Source: Cytobacillus purgationiresistens (GTDB taxonomy: Bacteria > Bacillota > Bacilli > Bacillales > Cytobacillaceae). Taken from it: a stretch of 64,000 nt of DNA. Of this stretch, positions 15,447-24,660 are shown piece after piece. The notes below the pieces were generated by a model. The model was not told the DNA's origin. It ran no database searches and saw only the letters and a program-made list of their open reading frames with translations. Position numbers and translations under genes: made by a program. Each line of letters begins with the position of its first letter. The stretch's first letter is position 1. The stretch lies in assembly GCF_030813235.1 (NCBI RefSeq), contig NZ_JAUSUB010000010.1:62001-126000 (forward strand). Direction: 5' to 3'.

Positions 15447-15781
15447 CGGTCGGCTTCTTTTTTGCGCAGCGTGTAAAGCTCACCTTGATTGCTGACGATC
15501 TCATAGCCCGAGTTGTACACTTCGTTAAAGTCCATGATTTTCGCTTTGTATGTTACCTCAGGCCCACTCTTAAAACCGAGGAATATTCCTATCGAAAAGA
15601 AGATTAATAACACCGAGGCTGCTGTCGTCATTACGAAGTCAGTTGTTGTTCGACTTTCTCCCGTGATAATTAACGTTGCTCCCCCTACCGTAGTAAACAT
15701 CATTAGTAAAACAAGTAACGAAAGTATTACCGTAGCTACGATAAATCCTCCCCAATGTGTAGTCGTCGCTAATATTTCCAC
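15443..15781 (-). CDS. Two-helix membrane protein, 112 aa
   Basis: GTG start 15781 with AAGGAGGG. Two hydrophobic segments (GGFIVATVILSLLVLLMMFT and TTAASVLLIFFSIGIFLGF) precede a soluble charged C-terminus. Could be an inner-membrane exclusion or holin-like protein, but nothing specific is seen. Directly downstream of the ribonucleotide reductase gene. Confidence 0.6.
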   Translation of the reverse strand: MEILATTTHWGGFIVATVILSLLVLLMMFTTVGGATLIITGESRTTTDFVMTTAASVLLIFFSIGIFLGFKSGPEVTYKAKIMDFNEVYNSGYEIVSNQGELYTLRKKEADR

Positions 15782-15792
15782 GCCATCCCTCC

Positions 15793-18057
15793 TTATCTAA
15801 TCGGACAAACTCCGCCTTCACATCCGCCCATTCCGTCAAGGTCGCCGTCTTCGCCCGTCTCAAATCGCTGCAATATCGACGGATCAAACTCGGCTAATTT
15901 TGCGACCATTTCTTCGTAGCGCTCTTTCGTAATTGCTTCGTATGGCGCTAATCGGTAAGTCCCTCCATCATATGCGAGGAATGATACGCCAACAAAATCG
16001 TCCCATCCGTCATATACGATATCCTGCGCTTTGCCCCATTCGTCAGGTCGGACGTGAATCGTATTGCTCGAATTATGCTCGGTATAATGACGCTGGAATC
16101 GGAAATACGTATCGAATTGCTCCGGCACATATACGTCATCTTTCGTCTTTGTTGCGCCGCTGGCTATAGGAAACTCGATGACTAGCGTTCTAGCTTGCGC
16201 AATGATTTCCGGCTTCGCTAGTTCAGCCTCATCGTTATGACCCGCCGTGCCAACTTCCGCGAATACCGGCCAGCCAATCGATTGCACCGCCTTCGCTAAC
16301 GGATCGGCAGCGTTAATTCTGATGCGGCGAATATAATATGGCGAATGCGACCAGTGAAGTCCGCTTGATACGCCGCCGGCTACTTGCGAGATTGTGCCTT
16401 CCGGCTTAACTGTCGTTACTAGCAACGGACTGCTGACGCGTAGTTCTTTCGCATAGTTGTCGGCTTCTTTGCGTGCGATAATTTTAAGAGTTTGCAATAA
16501 TGCTTTTTCGTAATCTAGAGGCGCCTGCCAAACATCCGGGATATTAACCATAGCGAGAGCATCTTTTACGCCGGTCAGCGATGTGCCGAGTAGTCTATCC
16601 CGCTGCTGGATTGCATTCCAGTGAGGTAGTTCGAGTTCCGCCAATGTCATTCGTAATCCTGCACGTGCCGATAACCTTTGCGCTTCTTTTAGCTTTTCAA
16701 CATTAAGATTGCCGTCCTCCACAAAACCGGCCATGTTAACCGTCGTTAAATTACATACGCCGTAGCTATCGAGTATAATTTCGACGCATGGATTTAAGCC
16801 CTCTGCGTTAGGGCGCCTTCTTCGCGCTTCCTCAAGGTTAACGAAGCCCGGTTCGCCTTCCATCTGCATCATTTCGAATACTAAATCGAGCATTGCTTCG
16901 CTTGGCTTTTCCGTAAACGCAATCGAGTTATTCGACATACGGCGATGATGTAACGGACGCGCATTCGGGTCATTTATCGGCAAGCTTTCTAGCATTCTCA
17001 CAATATCGCGAAGCCCTAGCGCTCTTACCTTTTCGATAATCTTGCGGTGCTGTTGCTCATTCCATACGCCGTTGATGCCGTACTTTGCGAAAATAGATTC
17101 GTAATCATCCGCGTCCATAAGGAATATTTCGGCTGTCCTGCGTACGCCTCCGACAACTACGTTATTGCCGATTAGGTTCCCGATGTCGAGAATGTGGACC
17201 GGACGGACTTTCGAGTAAATACCGTCGATAGTTTCCAGCACGTCAAGATTCGGGTCAATTTCGTTTTTTAATACGCGCTCAATTCCTTCGAACATTTCCA
17301 TTAATGGCTCAGGCCCTGACGCAGTGCCTCCGAATGTATTCAAGCGCTCGCCATTCGGACGGACTGAATCGTAATTTATGATGATTTGCGTATAATCATC
17401 GCTACCTTTATCTGTCAATATTGCGAAGAAATAACGTAGTGCCTCGACCCAACCTTCCTTGGAATCTCCAACCACTATTTCGAGCGTTGTATCGCTAATT
17501 TCGCGAGTCTCTGTATGCTCAATGCGCTCATGCTTAGCGACCGGGTCGTATGACTCGTTATACAACGTAAAGTTCGTTCGTATTGGCGCAAGCTCTGCCG
17601 CAAACTCCTTCGTACATTTGAATCCGACGCCGGTACCTACTAGCAACAAATAAAACAAGTCGCCTAGGTCGCTCCAACTCCGGATATTTACGAAGCTACA
17701 GTTAAAATTTGCGAGTGGATATTTTTCCGCAACGCCCCCATCAGCTCCGCCCACCCAAAGTGTGCGACCCGACAAGAATTGGCGAAGGTTAAACATGCTA
17801 TCGAACAACGCTTCGGCTTCTTTGCGAAAAGCATCGTAATCGACCGCATAGCCGATTTTCTCCATATGCTTGACGCCAAGCCCTACGTTATAGTCTGTCG
17901 CGCGTCTTACCGTTTCCTTCCACGTTTCACGTCGTCCCTTTTGCGGTAAGAAACGCGAATATGTGCGATAGTAGACGAAGGTGCCTAGCGCGTTCATGTG
18001 CGATGGAAAGTCCGGGTATTTATCGATAAAGTCGTCCGTTAATAGCTTCGTAGTCAT
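15793..18057 (-). CDS. nrdJ: Class II (B12-dependent) ribonucleoside-triphosphate reductase
   Basis: 754 aa. Reduces ribonucleotides to deoxyribonucleotides with adenosylcobalamin, so it works with or without oxygen. Redox Cys lies in NFNCSF (residue 120), the thiyl/catalytic NPCVEI near residue 422 and GVCNLTTVN near residue 433, and the C-terminal swinging pair in CEGGVCPIR at the end. The length and the KPEGTISQVAGGVSSGLHW block match the Lactobacillus-type monomeric RTPR. Main enzyme of the nucleotide module. Confidence 0.92.
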   Translation of the reverse strand: MTTKLLTDDFIDKYPDFPSHMNALGTFVYYRTYSRFLPQKGRRETWKETVRRATDYNVGLGVKHMEKIGYAVDYDAFRKEAEALFDSMFNLRQFLSGRTLWVGGADGGVAEKYPLANFNCSFVNIRSWSDLGDLFYLLLVGTGVGFKCTKEFAAELAPIRTNFTLYNESYDPVAKHERIEHTETREISDTTLEIVVGDSKEGWVEALRYFFAILTDKGSDDYTQIIINYDSVRPNGERLNTFGGTASGPEPLMEMFEGIERVLKNEIDPNLDVLETIDGIYSKVRPVHILDIGNLIGNNVVVGGVRRTAEIFLMDADDYESIFAKYGINGVWNEQQHRKIIEKVRALGLRDIVRMLESLPINDPNARPLHHRRMSNNSIAFTEKPSEAMLDLVFEMMQMEGEPGFVNLEEARRRRPNAEGLNPCVEIILDSYGVCNLTTVNMAGFVEDGNLNVEKLKEAQRLSARAGLRMTLAELELPHWNAIQQRDRLLGTSLTGVKDALAMVNIPDVWQAPLDYEKALLQTLKIIARKEADNYAKELRVSSPLLVTTVKPEGTISQVAGGVSSGLHWSHSPYYIRRIRINAADPLAKAVQSIGWPVFAEVGTAGHNDEAELAKPEIIAQARTLVIEFPIASGATKTKDDVYVPEQFDTYFRFQRHYTEHNSSNTIHVRPDEWGKAQDIVYDGWDDFVGVSFLAYDGGTYRLAPYEAITKERYEEMVAKLAEFDPSILQRFETGEDGDLDGMGGCEGGVCPIR

Positions 18058-18239
18058 TCGTCAGCCTCCAAGTCTTTTAATATTTCCTTTATCTCCGCGA
18101 TACTTTTAACGACCTGTTCGCGTCTATTGTAGTGTTCCGTTAGTTTGTCGCGTTCCTTACGGAGAAAATAGTCGATGTCTTTTAGCTCCGCTTCGTTGTG
18201 CTCGAGTAGCTTGCGGTATGCTGGCGCTAGATTAGACAT
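18054..18239 (-). CDS. Small coiled-coil protein, 61 aa
   Basis: ATG 18239 is chosen because it overlaps the stop region of the upstream gene. The product is nearly all coiled coil (AELKDIDYFLRKERDKLTEH and onward). It ends in an ATGA overlap with nrdJ, so it is translated with the reductase. Confidence 0.5.
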   Translation of the reverse strand: MSNLAPAYRKLLEHNEAELKDIDYFLRKERDKLTEHYNRREQVVKSIAEIKEILKDLEADE

Positions 18240-18519
18240 ACGGTAATAGCACCCAGCCAATAAATAGATAGATTAATAAAGCAACGCCATACACCGTCGA
18301 ATGAAATATTATTTTATTTAACGGAAGATCGTCCGCGTCATCAAAAGTTCTTTTAGAACGGAGTACGTTTACTGTAAATATCAGGACAAACGACTGCATA
18401 AGTGTTATCGTCGTTACTCCGAAGATTTGCGACGGGTACCAGTTATATAACTTCATAACTACGAACGCTTTAAATAACGATAGTATTATCGTCACTACAA
18501 TACTTACTAAATACTTCAT
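18232..18519 (-). CDS. Small membrane protein, 95 aa
   Basis: Three hydrophobic segments (SIVVTIILSLFKAFVVMKLY, TLMQSFVLIFTVNVL, VYGVALLIYLFIGWVLLPYV). Unknown function. Good GGAGG site before ATG 18519. Confidence 0.6.
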   Translation of the reverse strand: MKYLVSIVVTIILSLFKAFVVMKLYNWYPSQIFGVTTITLMQSFVLIFTVNVLRSKRTFDDADDLPLNKIIFHSTVYGVALLIYLFIGWVLLPYV

Positions 18520-18531
18520 TATTCTGCCTCC

Positions 18532-18972
18532 TTATTTTCCGCCACCGAACGCGTCGAGGATTTCTTTAATTGCGTAGTATTCCGGATTAATTAGTGTGAG
18601 GATACCGCTATATATACAGAGAGTTCCAAACAGCGCCGTTAATAATAAGAAAGGAACTATTATCATGTGAGCAAATCCGTCAGTTCTATCTATAAGCTCA
18701 TATACTTTTGCGTAAATATTCGAAGGAACTTCCGCTTTTAGATAGCCGTCGCCAACCGTCTTGTATTTAGGATTTAGGTAAGCTCCAATAACAAGCGTTA
18801 GTGTAACAATGAAAAGTATTAACATAAGGACGCCGACTATAGTTTCAGCCACTCCTTCTGTAAATTTCTGCTGCACCATAAGACCGTAAACATGCTCGGC
18901 AGCTACGCCAAGATTCGCAGCAATCGCGTCAATGTATTCCGTTGCTTTTGAGAAAATTTCCTCTTTCATCAT
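18532..18972 (-). CDS. Membrane protein, 146 aa
   Basis: Two strongly hydrophobic segments (TIVGVLMLILFIVTLTLVIG; MIIVPFLLLTALFGTLCIYS) with a polar region between. Unknown function; sits between two other small operon genes. The ATG overlaps the RuvC-like gene stop (ATGA). Confidence 0.6.
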   Translation of the reverse strand: MMKEEIFSKATEYIDAIAANLGVAAEHVYGLMVQQKFTEGVAETIVGVLMLILFIVTLTLVIGAYLNPKYKTVGDGYLKAEVPSNIYAKVYELIDRTDGFAHMIIVPFLLLTALFGTLCIYSGILTLINPEYYAIKEILDAFGGGK

Positions 18973-19466
18973 TCCGCCCCCTTAATAATTCCGTTTTTAA
19001 TTAGATACGCAAGTCCTATCGCAGCAGCATCGCTAGCATCGTTACTCTTAAACTTGTAATCTTCCGTAAGCCCCAGCAAGCGTCGAACGCCCGCCTCAAC
19101 TTCGTCCTTTGTTGCCGTACCTTTTCCGCCAACTATTCGCTTGACTTCCGTCGGCGTTATCTCGCCATCGACTGCGTATCCGTATTTGCCTAACGCGCTA
19201 TCAATCATCGACCAGCTACCGAATACGAGCTGTGTGGCGCGCTTGCTTCCGCCCTTCGTGAAATGTTCGCGAATCGTCAGGTCGAATGGTCCGTGTTCGT
19301 GAATCGCCTTAACTGCGAAAGCTTCAACGTAGGCATATCGTTCCGAATCGCTATTGTCCGTGCTAGTTTTTATGGAATCGGCGATGATTAGCGAAGGCGC
19401 TCCGCCTTTTACTTCGAGGACGGCTACGCCTGGACTTGCGCTAATGTCGAACGCTAGGATTCTCAT
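18969..19466 (-). CDS. RuvC-like Holliday junction resolvase
   Basis: 165 aa with an RNase H-like fold: first Asp in ILAFDISASPGVAVLEV, the glutamate strand FDLTIREHF, a helix with ITPTEVKRIVGGKGTATKDE and the final acidic NDASDAAAIGLAYL. This is the RuvC/phage resolvase arrangement. It resolves recombination or replication junctions before packaging. Placed with the polymerase and exonuclease genes. Confidence 0.75.
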   Translation of the reverse strand: MRILAFDISASPGVAVLEVKGGAPSLIIADSIKTSTDNSDSERYAYVEAFAVKAIHEHGPFDLTIREHFTKGGSKRATQLVFGSWSMIDSALGKYGYAVDGEITPTEVKRIVGGKGTATKDEVEAGVRRLLGLTEDYKFKSNDASDAAAIGLAYLIKNGIIKGAE

Positions 19467-19666
19467 TCGTACACCTCTTTGTATGTGTACGCCTCAACGT
19501 CTGAACGGCTAATAGCAAATACGCAATCTCCGTCGTAACAGTATACTTCCAAGAAATTAGCTTCGTTGGTATCGTTTAATCCTTCGCGAATTTTCGTAAG
19601 TCCGCTTTTGTCCACTTTAGCGAAATGTGAGCCATCGCCCACAAAAAGTTTTATTTCGTACATCAT
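19463..19666 (-). CDS. Small phage protein, 67 aa
   Basis: ATG 19666 (GGGAGGCGAA upstream) overlaps the nuclease stop (ATGA), so it is preferred over the longer frame from 19726. Beta-rich product; no family recognised. Confidence 0.55.
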   Translation of the reverse strand: MMYEIKLFVGDGSHFAKVDKSGLTKIREGLNDTNEANFLEVYCYDGDCVFAISRSDVEAYTYKEVYE

Positions 19667-20676
19667 TTCGCCTCCCTTGCATCCTTGATAAACTCGAATG
19701 CTTCGTAATATTGTTGCTTCTTCCATGCAGGTAAATTTGATCGCTGTGCTCGTCTAACTTGTGCTTTCAATATCTCGAATTCCTCATCCGTAAAATCTTT
19801 GGCGATTACCGTCTTATAGTCGTTATATTTCCATCCGTCAAGGTCAATCGCCGGCGGCGTTTTAGTTCGCCATGCCTTCGTCACTCTTGCGAATTTATCT
19901 AGCAAAGAGATACGCGCCTCTCTCGGTATAAATCTTCCGTAAATTTTATTGCGACTAAACTCGTACTCCCAATCCGCGCCGTAAGTCAGATGATATAAAA
20001 CCAGCGTATAGTCCAAGTCATACATTTCGTTGTACACATGCGTTTGCAATTCGTGATCCCTCTTCGGCTCTGCTTGCTCCTTAAAATCCGTATAACTTTT
20101 CTGAAACGATTTAACCTCAAGTCCTACGCGTAATATTTCGCCATCGTCCGTAATGTACTCAAGGATCCCGTCAGGCAATCCGTTTAAGCCGAACTTCTCA
20201 CCGTTATGTTCAACTTCGTGAATCTTCTTCACGAAATGTTCAAACGCTGGCTCATTACGTTTAGTTCGCTCGAACTTAAACCGCGGCTTCTTGCCGGTCA
20301 GTTTTTCGAAATGTCGCTCGGCAAGCATTATCTCGCGCTGAATGTAGCCACCAACTTGCGATCCAAGTCCAGTCCAATCTCGTTGATTACGGTTGGGCGG
20401 ACGACCTTCTTCGGCTTTCCTTCCGTAAACAGCCTTCGAATAGAGTTGTCGCTCATCTTTACCGGCAGAACTTGGCGCGAATGTAGGTCGAGGTGTTCCG
20501 TCCGGTGCCGTTTTCCAATTGAAGTAACCCCATTTCGATTGCTCGCGTAAAACTCTCGCGTATTGTTCATAAAATTCAGCGTCCATCGCGTCATCGTACG
20601 GTTGAGGATATCGGTGAAATTCGTCCATATATTCCGCAAAATCTTGCGCTATTTGTTCGGCTAGTTGTTGACTCAA
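19663..20676 (-). CDS. PD-(D/E)XK nuclease (RecB/Cas4-like)
   Basis: 337 aa. The catalytic set is visible: D in GLPDGILEYI, GLEVKS (E-x-K) and the later HELQTHVYNEMY helix (QxxxY). RecB-like nucleases in phages process recombination intermediates or DNA ends. TTG start at 20676 with GGGGAGG. It is directly downstream of the DNA polymerase gene. Confidence 0.75.
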   Translation of the reverse strand: MSQQLAEQIAQDFAEYMDEFHRYPQPYDDAMDAEFYEQYARVLREQSKWGYFNWKTAPDGTPRPTFAPSSAGKDERQLYSKAVYGRKAEEGRPPNRNQRDWTGLGSQVGGYIQREIMLAERHFEKLTGKKPRFKFERTKRNEPAFEHFVKKIHEVEHNGEKFGLNGLPDGILEYITDDGEILRVGLEVKSFQKSYTDFKEQAEPKRDHELQTHVYNEMYDLDYTLVLYHLTYGADWEYEFSRNKIYGRFIPREARISLLDKFARVTKAWRTKTPPAIDLDGWKYNDYKTVIAKDFTDEEFEILKAQVRRAQRSNLPAWKKQQYYEAFEFIKDAREAK

Positions 20677-22854
20677 TTATTCGTCCTCCCCTTCGTACCA
20701 ATCATCTTCGCTAACTTTTCCTAGCCATCTTTCAGGATTTAACTCGACGTCACAACGTACAGGAACAATCAATTTAACGGCCTTTTCCATAGTCTCCTTG
20801 ATAAGAGTCAAATTTTCGCGACTAATATCTTTCGGACAATCGAAAAGTAATTCGTCATGAACCTGTAGTAGAATGTGCGTATCTAGTGACGAGAGCACTG
20901 GTTGCAAGTCGACGACTGCTTTTTTTAGAATCGTTCCTGCGCTCTCTTGTATCGGAAAGTTGCCTGCTTGTCTGTCGGCGCGAAAATGATGGTATCTATC
21001 TTTCGATTTGTAGTCCGTGTGAAGTCGGCGCTTCCTACCGAAAATGCCGGTCACATATCCTTGCTTGCGGGCTATGCGTTTCTGTTCGTCCATATAGCGC
21101 TCTATGCCCGGATATCCTTTGAAGTAATTATCGATGATGATTTGCGCTTCTTTCTTCGTAATTTCAAGCGTGTTCGAAAGCCCGCCGGCACTCATCCCAT
21201 ATACAATTCCGAAGTTAACTACCTTCGCCTGCTTACGCAGCTTCTGTTGCTCGGAGCCATCCGTGTCTTTGGCTGCTTCTATATCCTCGTAAGTGTATTT
21301 TCCTGCACTGATCATCGCCGCTGTTGTCGAGTGAATATCACGATTTTCGAAAAACGCTTTAATGAGTTCCTTTTCGTTAGCCATATGCGCCAAAACCCTT
21401 AGTTCAATTTGCGAATAGTCGATAGAAACTAAGATACGGTCATTGTCCGTTGCTAAAAATAACTGCCTCACTTCGGGACGTTTTGCCGGTATCTGCTGCG
21501 TGTTTGGATCCTTGCAAGTAAATCGGCCAGTCGCTGCTCCCCACGTATTGTGCCAAGGGTGAATCTTACCGTCGCTCTTTACTTCGTGAGGGAGTTTTTG
21601 CGTAAATGATTCTCGAAGCTTTCCTAACCCGCGATTCTCAAGTAACAACGGTATTACTGGATGACTGTTTTTAATACGCTTCAATACCTTTGCAGCCGTC
21701 GACCCTTTCGCTAAGTCAGGCACCTCCAACTCGACGAACAGCTTCTTCTTTAATTGCGTCGGACTATTCAAGTTGATTTCTGCGCCGAGATATCTGTGTA
21801 TCTTGCTCATTAATTCCGCCTGCTCAGTAGCAAATTGTGCGTCCAGCTTTGCCGCTGCTTCCGAATCAAATCGAATACCTCGCACGTCGGACTTTATAAA
21901 CTGTCGGCATACCGGCATTTCTATCTCGTAAAATAGCTGTTTGATTTCTTGCAGGTCAGGACGCTTGTCATACCACTTGGATATCCAATCGAATAATGCA
22001 AGCGTTTTTTCCGTATCTCCTGCCGCGTAAGGTAATGCAACTTCAAGTGAAATCGTATTAAACGCTGTTTTCGGAAATAACTCGTCGAAATTGTCGCTCG
22101 GCTGCTTTAACCAATCTGTGAGTAAGTTTTTCAACCGGTGATCGCGGTTCTCGTCCATCGACATCGCCATGATTCTCGTATCTGCATATAGTGCGTCCGT
22201 TAGATTTAAGCCGTATTTTACTTCGAACCACTTACAGTCGAACGGCGCATTATGCATAACGATTTTTGTAGTCATCAAAGGGACGGCAACTATACCGAGA
22301 ATATCGTTTATGTCGCACTGATTTAACGCTGTCTTTTCCGTATGATTTAACGGTACATACCAACTTGCTTCTCGAGTTGAGACGGAGAATCCCGCAACGT
22401 TGCCGCGCCACGGGTCTAGTGCTCCGCCTTTCTCTCCAAAAGTTTCGCAGTCAAATGCGATGATATCTGCGGCATTTATAGCGTCAGCCATCTGCTGTAA
22501 TTTATCGATTGAATCGACCAGCGTATAGTGTGAAGGAGTATTCGCCACAAGCTCCTTTAGTTTTGATTCGCGCCGCTCTTCCGCAAGTTGCTTATGCATC
22601 CGCAAAGCTTCCGCCTTGCTGAAACGCTTGGCAACTAGCGAAGGATTTCTGCCTAACAAACCCTTCGCCATTGCCGCCTTGACTTCGAACAACTTCGCCT
22701 GATCAGCGTCGCTATTCTTCATCGCCAGTATTCGCACCCACGCCTCGTCAATCGTCTCAGTCGCCGCAACTTTCCGCTTTGAGACGGTCTGTACCGCCTT
22801 GACCGACTCGCTCGGATCAGCTTGCGCAATGTTCAGCCGTAGTTTTGGCGCCAT
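20677..22854 (-). CDS. polA: Family A DNA polymerase with 3'-5' exonuclease domain
   Basis: 725 aa replicative polymerase. The 3'-5' exonuclease domain begins with IIAFDCETFG (near residue 135). Polymerase motifs: A, DYSQIELRVLAHM (near residue 480); B, RKQAKVVNFGIVYGMSAGG; C, LQVHDELLFDCP (near residue 668). No 5'-3' exonuclease domain, as expected for a phage enzyme. Strong AAAGGAGG before ATG 22854. Works with the primase, helicase, loader and SSB-like protein encoded further right. Confidence 0.92.
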   Translation of the reverse strand: MAPKLRLNIAQADPSESVKAVQTVSKRKVAATETIDEAWVRILAMKNSDADQAKLFEVKAAMAKGLLGRNPSLVAKRFSKAEALRMHKQLAEERRESKLKELVANTPSHYTLVDSIDKLQQMADAINAADIIAFDCETFGEKGGALDPWRGNVAGFSVSTREASWYVPLNHTEKTALNQCDINDILGIVAVPLMTTKIVMHNAPFDCKWFEVKYGLNLTDALYADTRIMAMSMDENRDHRLKNLLTDWLKQPSDNFDELFPKTAFNTISLEVALPYAAGDTEKTLALFDWISKWYDKRPDLQEIKQLFYEIEMPVCRQFIKSDVRGIRFDSEAAAKLDAQFATEQAELMSKIHRYLGAEINLNSPTQLKKKLFVELEVPDLAKGSTAAKVLKRIKNSHPVIPLLLENRGLGKLRESFTQKLPHEVKSDGKIHPWHNTWGAATGRFTCKDPNTQQIPAKRPEVRQLFLATDNDRILVSIDYSQIELRVLAHMANEKELIKAFFENRDIHSTTAAMISAGKYTYEDIEAAKDTDGSEQQKLRKQAKVVNFGIVYGMSAGGLSNTLEITKKEAQIIIDNYFKGYPGIERYMDEQKRIARKQGYVTGIFGRKRRLHTDYKSKDRYHHFRADRQAGNFPIQESAGTILKKAVVDLQPVLSSLDTHILLQVHDELLFDCPKDISRENLTLIKETMEKAVKLIVPVRCDVELNPERWLGKVSEDDWYEGEDE

Positions 22855-22868
22855 GAATATCGCCTCCT

Positions 22869-23048
22869 TTAAATCAATACTTTCCGCACGTTCAGTTTCC
22901 GATAGAAATCGAATACGACTGATTCGCCCTCACCGACCGCCCACTCTCGCCAGCATTGCGCGTCACAAAACGTTAGGTCAGCGTGGTCGTCATCGAGGTG
23001 AAGCTTGCCGGGCCGGATTGGCGAGGAACATTTCGCACATTTATTCAC
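22869..23048 (-). CDS. Small zinc-finger protein, 59 aa
   Basis: GTG 23048 overlaps the stop of the upstream gene; a TTG at 23054 is also possible. It has CAKC and CDAQC pairs with HLDDDH between them, suggesting a zinc site. Found between the polymerase and the modular 347-aa protein. Function unknown. Confidence 0.55.
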   Translation of the reverse strand: MNKCAKCSSPIRPGKLHLDDDHADLTFCDAQCWREWAVGEGESVVFDFYRKLNVRKVLI

Positions 23049-24084
23049 GGTCAAAACGGCTTTCTACTGGCGTGACTAACACGACTTTATCTAAATCAAC
23101 CCTTCGAGATTCAAACGAAACTTTACCTGTGATTATTTCATCTGCGGCTAACACGGTAAACTCTGCGGCACCATTTTCGCTATGAACGATATCGCCTTTC
23201 TTGAACTCACTAGGCTTGCGTCCAATGCTCGCCCATTTTGCTTCGATTTCAGCTTGCTCAGTTTGACGCTTGGCTTCCGCAACTTCTTCGTCGGTTGCGC
23301 GGACTAGTTCTGATGCGTTAAAAAGGGTAGAGCCGCTTTCATCTCCAGGCTTTGTACACTTGAAATCGTAACAGCCACCGGTATTATCATGCAATTTAAC
23401 TATGTCGCCTGCTCCAGCGTATCCATCATGACTGACATGTGGGGCAACCTTCGCGTAGTCGCCAACCTTTAACGGCTCGCTTTTCGCAACTGGTTCGTAA
23501 ACTTTGACGTTATCCTGCGTGCGGTCGTACATCTCGTTGTAAAGTCTGTAATGCTTACCGTTGTTTCCGTACGCAGTTACTTTTACGTCATCAAACTCGT
23601 CAGCCACCTCATACATTTTACCTTCTTCGAAATACGGGCTTCCTCCGCCTTTAGGAATAATCACGACATCGCCCGGTTGTGCTTTACGGTCAACTAGCGT
23701 ATACTCTGCGCCATTGTGATTAATGATTTCCGCAGTCTTCTCCTCGCCTTCAAGCGATGCAACTTTCGTTTCTAGTACGGATACGCGTTCGTCTAGGGTT
23801 GGCGCGGCCTGTTTGCGGAATAGTTCGTAAGATCCGTCATAATAATTACTATCGTACTCATTTCTATCGTCTGAAATACGAGGATTAATGTCCGACAACG
23901 CTTCACAAGTGTAAAACATACCCTCTGTCGAGTGAACCCACGAATCATCCGTAATTAATACTAAGTCACCAACCTCCGCAACTCCATTTACGTCAACCTT
24001 CGCGTAAACCTCTCCGCCATACTCAACCTTCGTAATTTCACCGTTTACCATATCGATAGTTTTAACGCCTTCTAATTTCGCCAT
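23041..24084 (-). CDS. Modular phage protein with repeated DRKAQPGD-type domains
   Basis: 347 aa. At least four repeated SH3/KOW-like units: around VNGVAEVGDLVLI, YTLVDRKAQPGDVVI, LKVGDYAKVAPHVSHDG and RKPSEFKKGDIVHS. A short coiled coil (ERVSVLETKVASLEG) separates the first two, as in the relative at 11,471-12,334. Function unknown. AAGGAGG before ATG 24084. Confidence 0.6.
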   Translation of the reverse strand: MAKLEGVKTIDMVNGEITKVEYGGEVYAKVDVNGVAEVGDLVLITDDSWVHSTEGMFYTCEALSDINPRISDDRNEYDSNYYDGSYELFRKQAAPTLDERVSVLETKVASLEGEEKTAEIINHNGAEYTLVDRKAQPGDVVIIPKGGGSPYFEEGKMYEVADEFDDVKVTAYGNNGKHYRLYNEMYDRTQDNVKVYEPVAKSEPLKVGDYAKVAPHVSHDGYAGAGDIVKLHDNTGGCYDFKCTKPGDESGSTLFNASELVRATDEEVAEAKRQTEQAEIEAKWASIGRKPSEFKKGDIVHSENGAAEFTVLAADEIITGKVSFESRRVDLDKVVLVTPVESRFDRE

Positions 24085-24230
24085 TTATCGTTTCCTCCTT
24101 CGTTTAATAGGAATACTGCCGCAGCCGTCAACGTAAGCGATGCGACAATGTAAAAGCCACGTACCATTAATCCGATTGACACTAGCGCCAGCAATATCGT
24201 CAGCCCTGCGAAGAATAGGCGGGCCATCAT
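24072..24230 (-). CDS. Small membrane protein, 52 aa
   Basis: ATG 24230 overlaps the stop of the upstream gene (ATGA), so the longer frame from 24284 is not favoured. Two hydrophobic segments with a short charged tail (GGNDKWRN). Function unknown. Confidence 0.5.
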   Translation of the reverse strand: MMARLFFAGLTILLALVSIGLMVRGFYIVASLTLTAAAVFLLNEGGNDKWRN

Positions 24231-24646
24231 GCGCTTGTTGCCTCGAATACCCCGCGATCCAATGCGATTGACAATTCGACCCAACGTTGACTAGCGCGCG
24301 CTTCCGTTGCCCAATATTCTTGCAGGCCGCGGTTCTCCAAGAGCCATACGCGAGGCATTTCGCCGTTCTCTCCCAAGACGCCAATGATATAATCCGCGTC
24401 GGACTGAGAATACGCTTTGCCTTGACCGTTTCTAGCGTAAATCACCAGCTCACCTCGTCGGTCATCGCGTTTACGAATCGTTTTTACCTGGAATGTTTTC
24501 CAGTCTCCAGTCAATGGGTCGCGTGCGCTGACATCGAAAGATTCTTCTGTTTCGGATGTGCTAACGGCAGACCACCCGTTGGCGAGTAGCGCTGCCCTAG
24601 CGATTAATTCCGAATATTTACCTACTGATTCGGTTGTATATGCCAT
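24227..24646 (-). CDS. PD-(D/E)XK-type nuclease-like protein, 139 aa
   Basis: SFDVSARDPLTGDWKTFQVKTI gives the D...(Q/E)xK pattern of small PD-(D/E)XK endonucleases; an N-terminal GKYSELIARAALLANGW is like the helix that precedes it in group I intron-associated and Holliday-type nucleases. It lies upstream of the modular protein and downstream of the SSB-like gene. Exact role unknown. Confidence 0.55.
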   Translation of the reverse strand: MAYTTESVGKYSELIARAALLANGWSAVSTSETEESFDVSARDPLTGDWKTFQVKTIRKRDDRRGELVIYARNGQGKAYSQSDADYIIGVLGENGEMPRVWLLENRGLQEYWATEARASQRWVELSIALDRGVFEATSA

Positions 24647-24660
24647 CTATTCCGCCCCCT

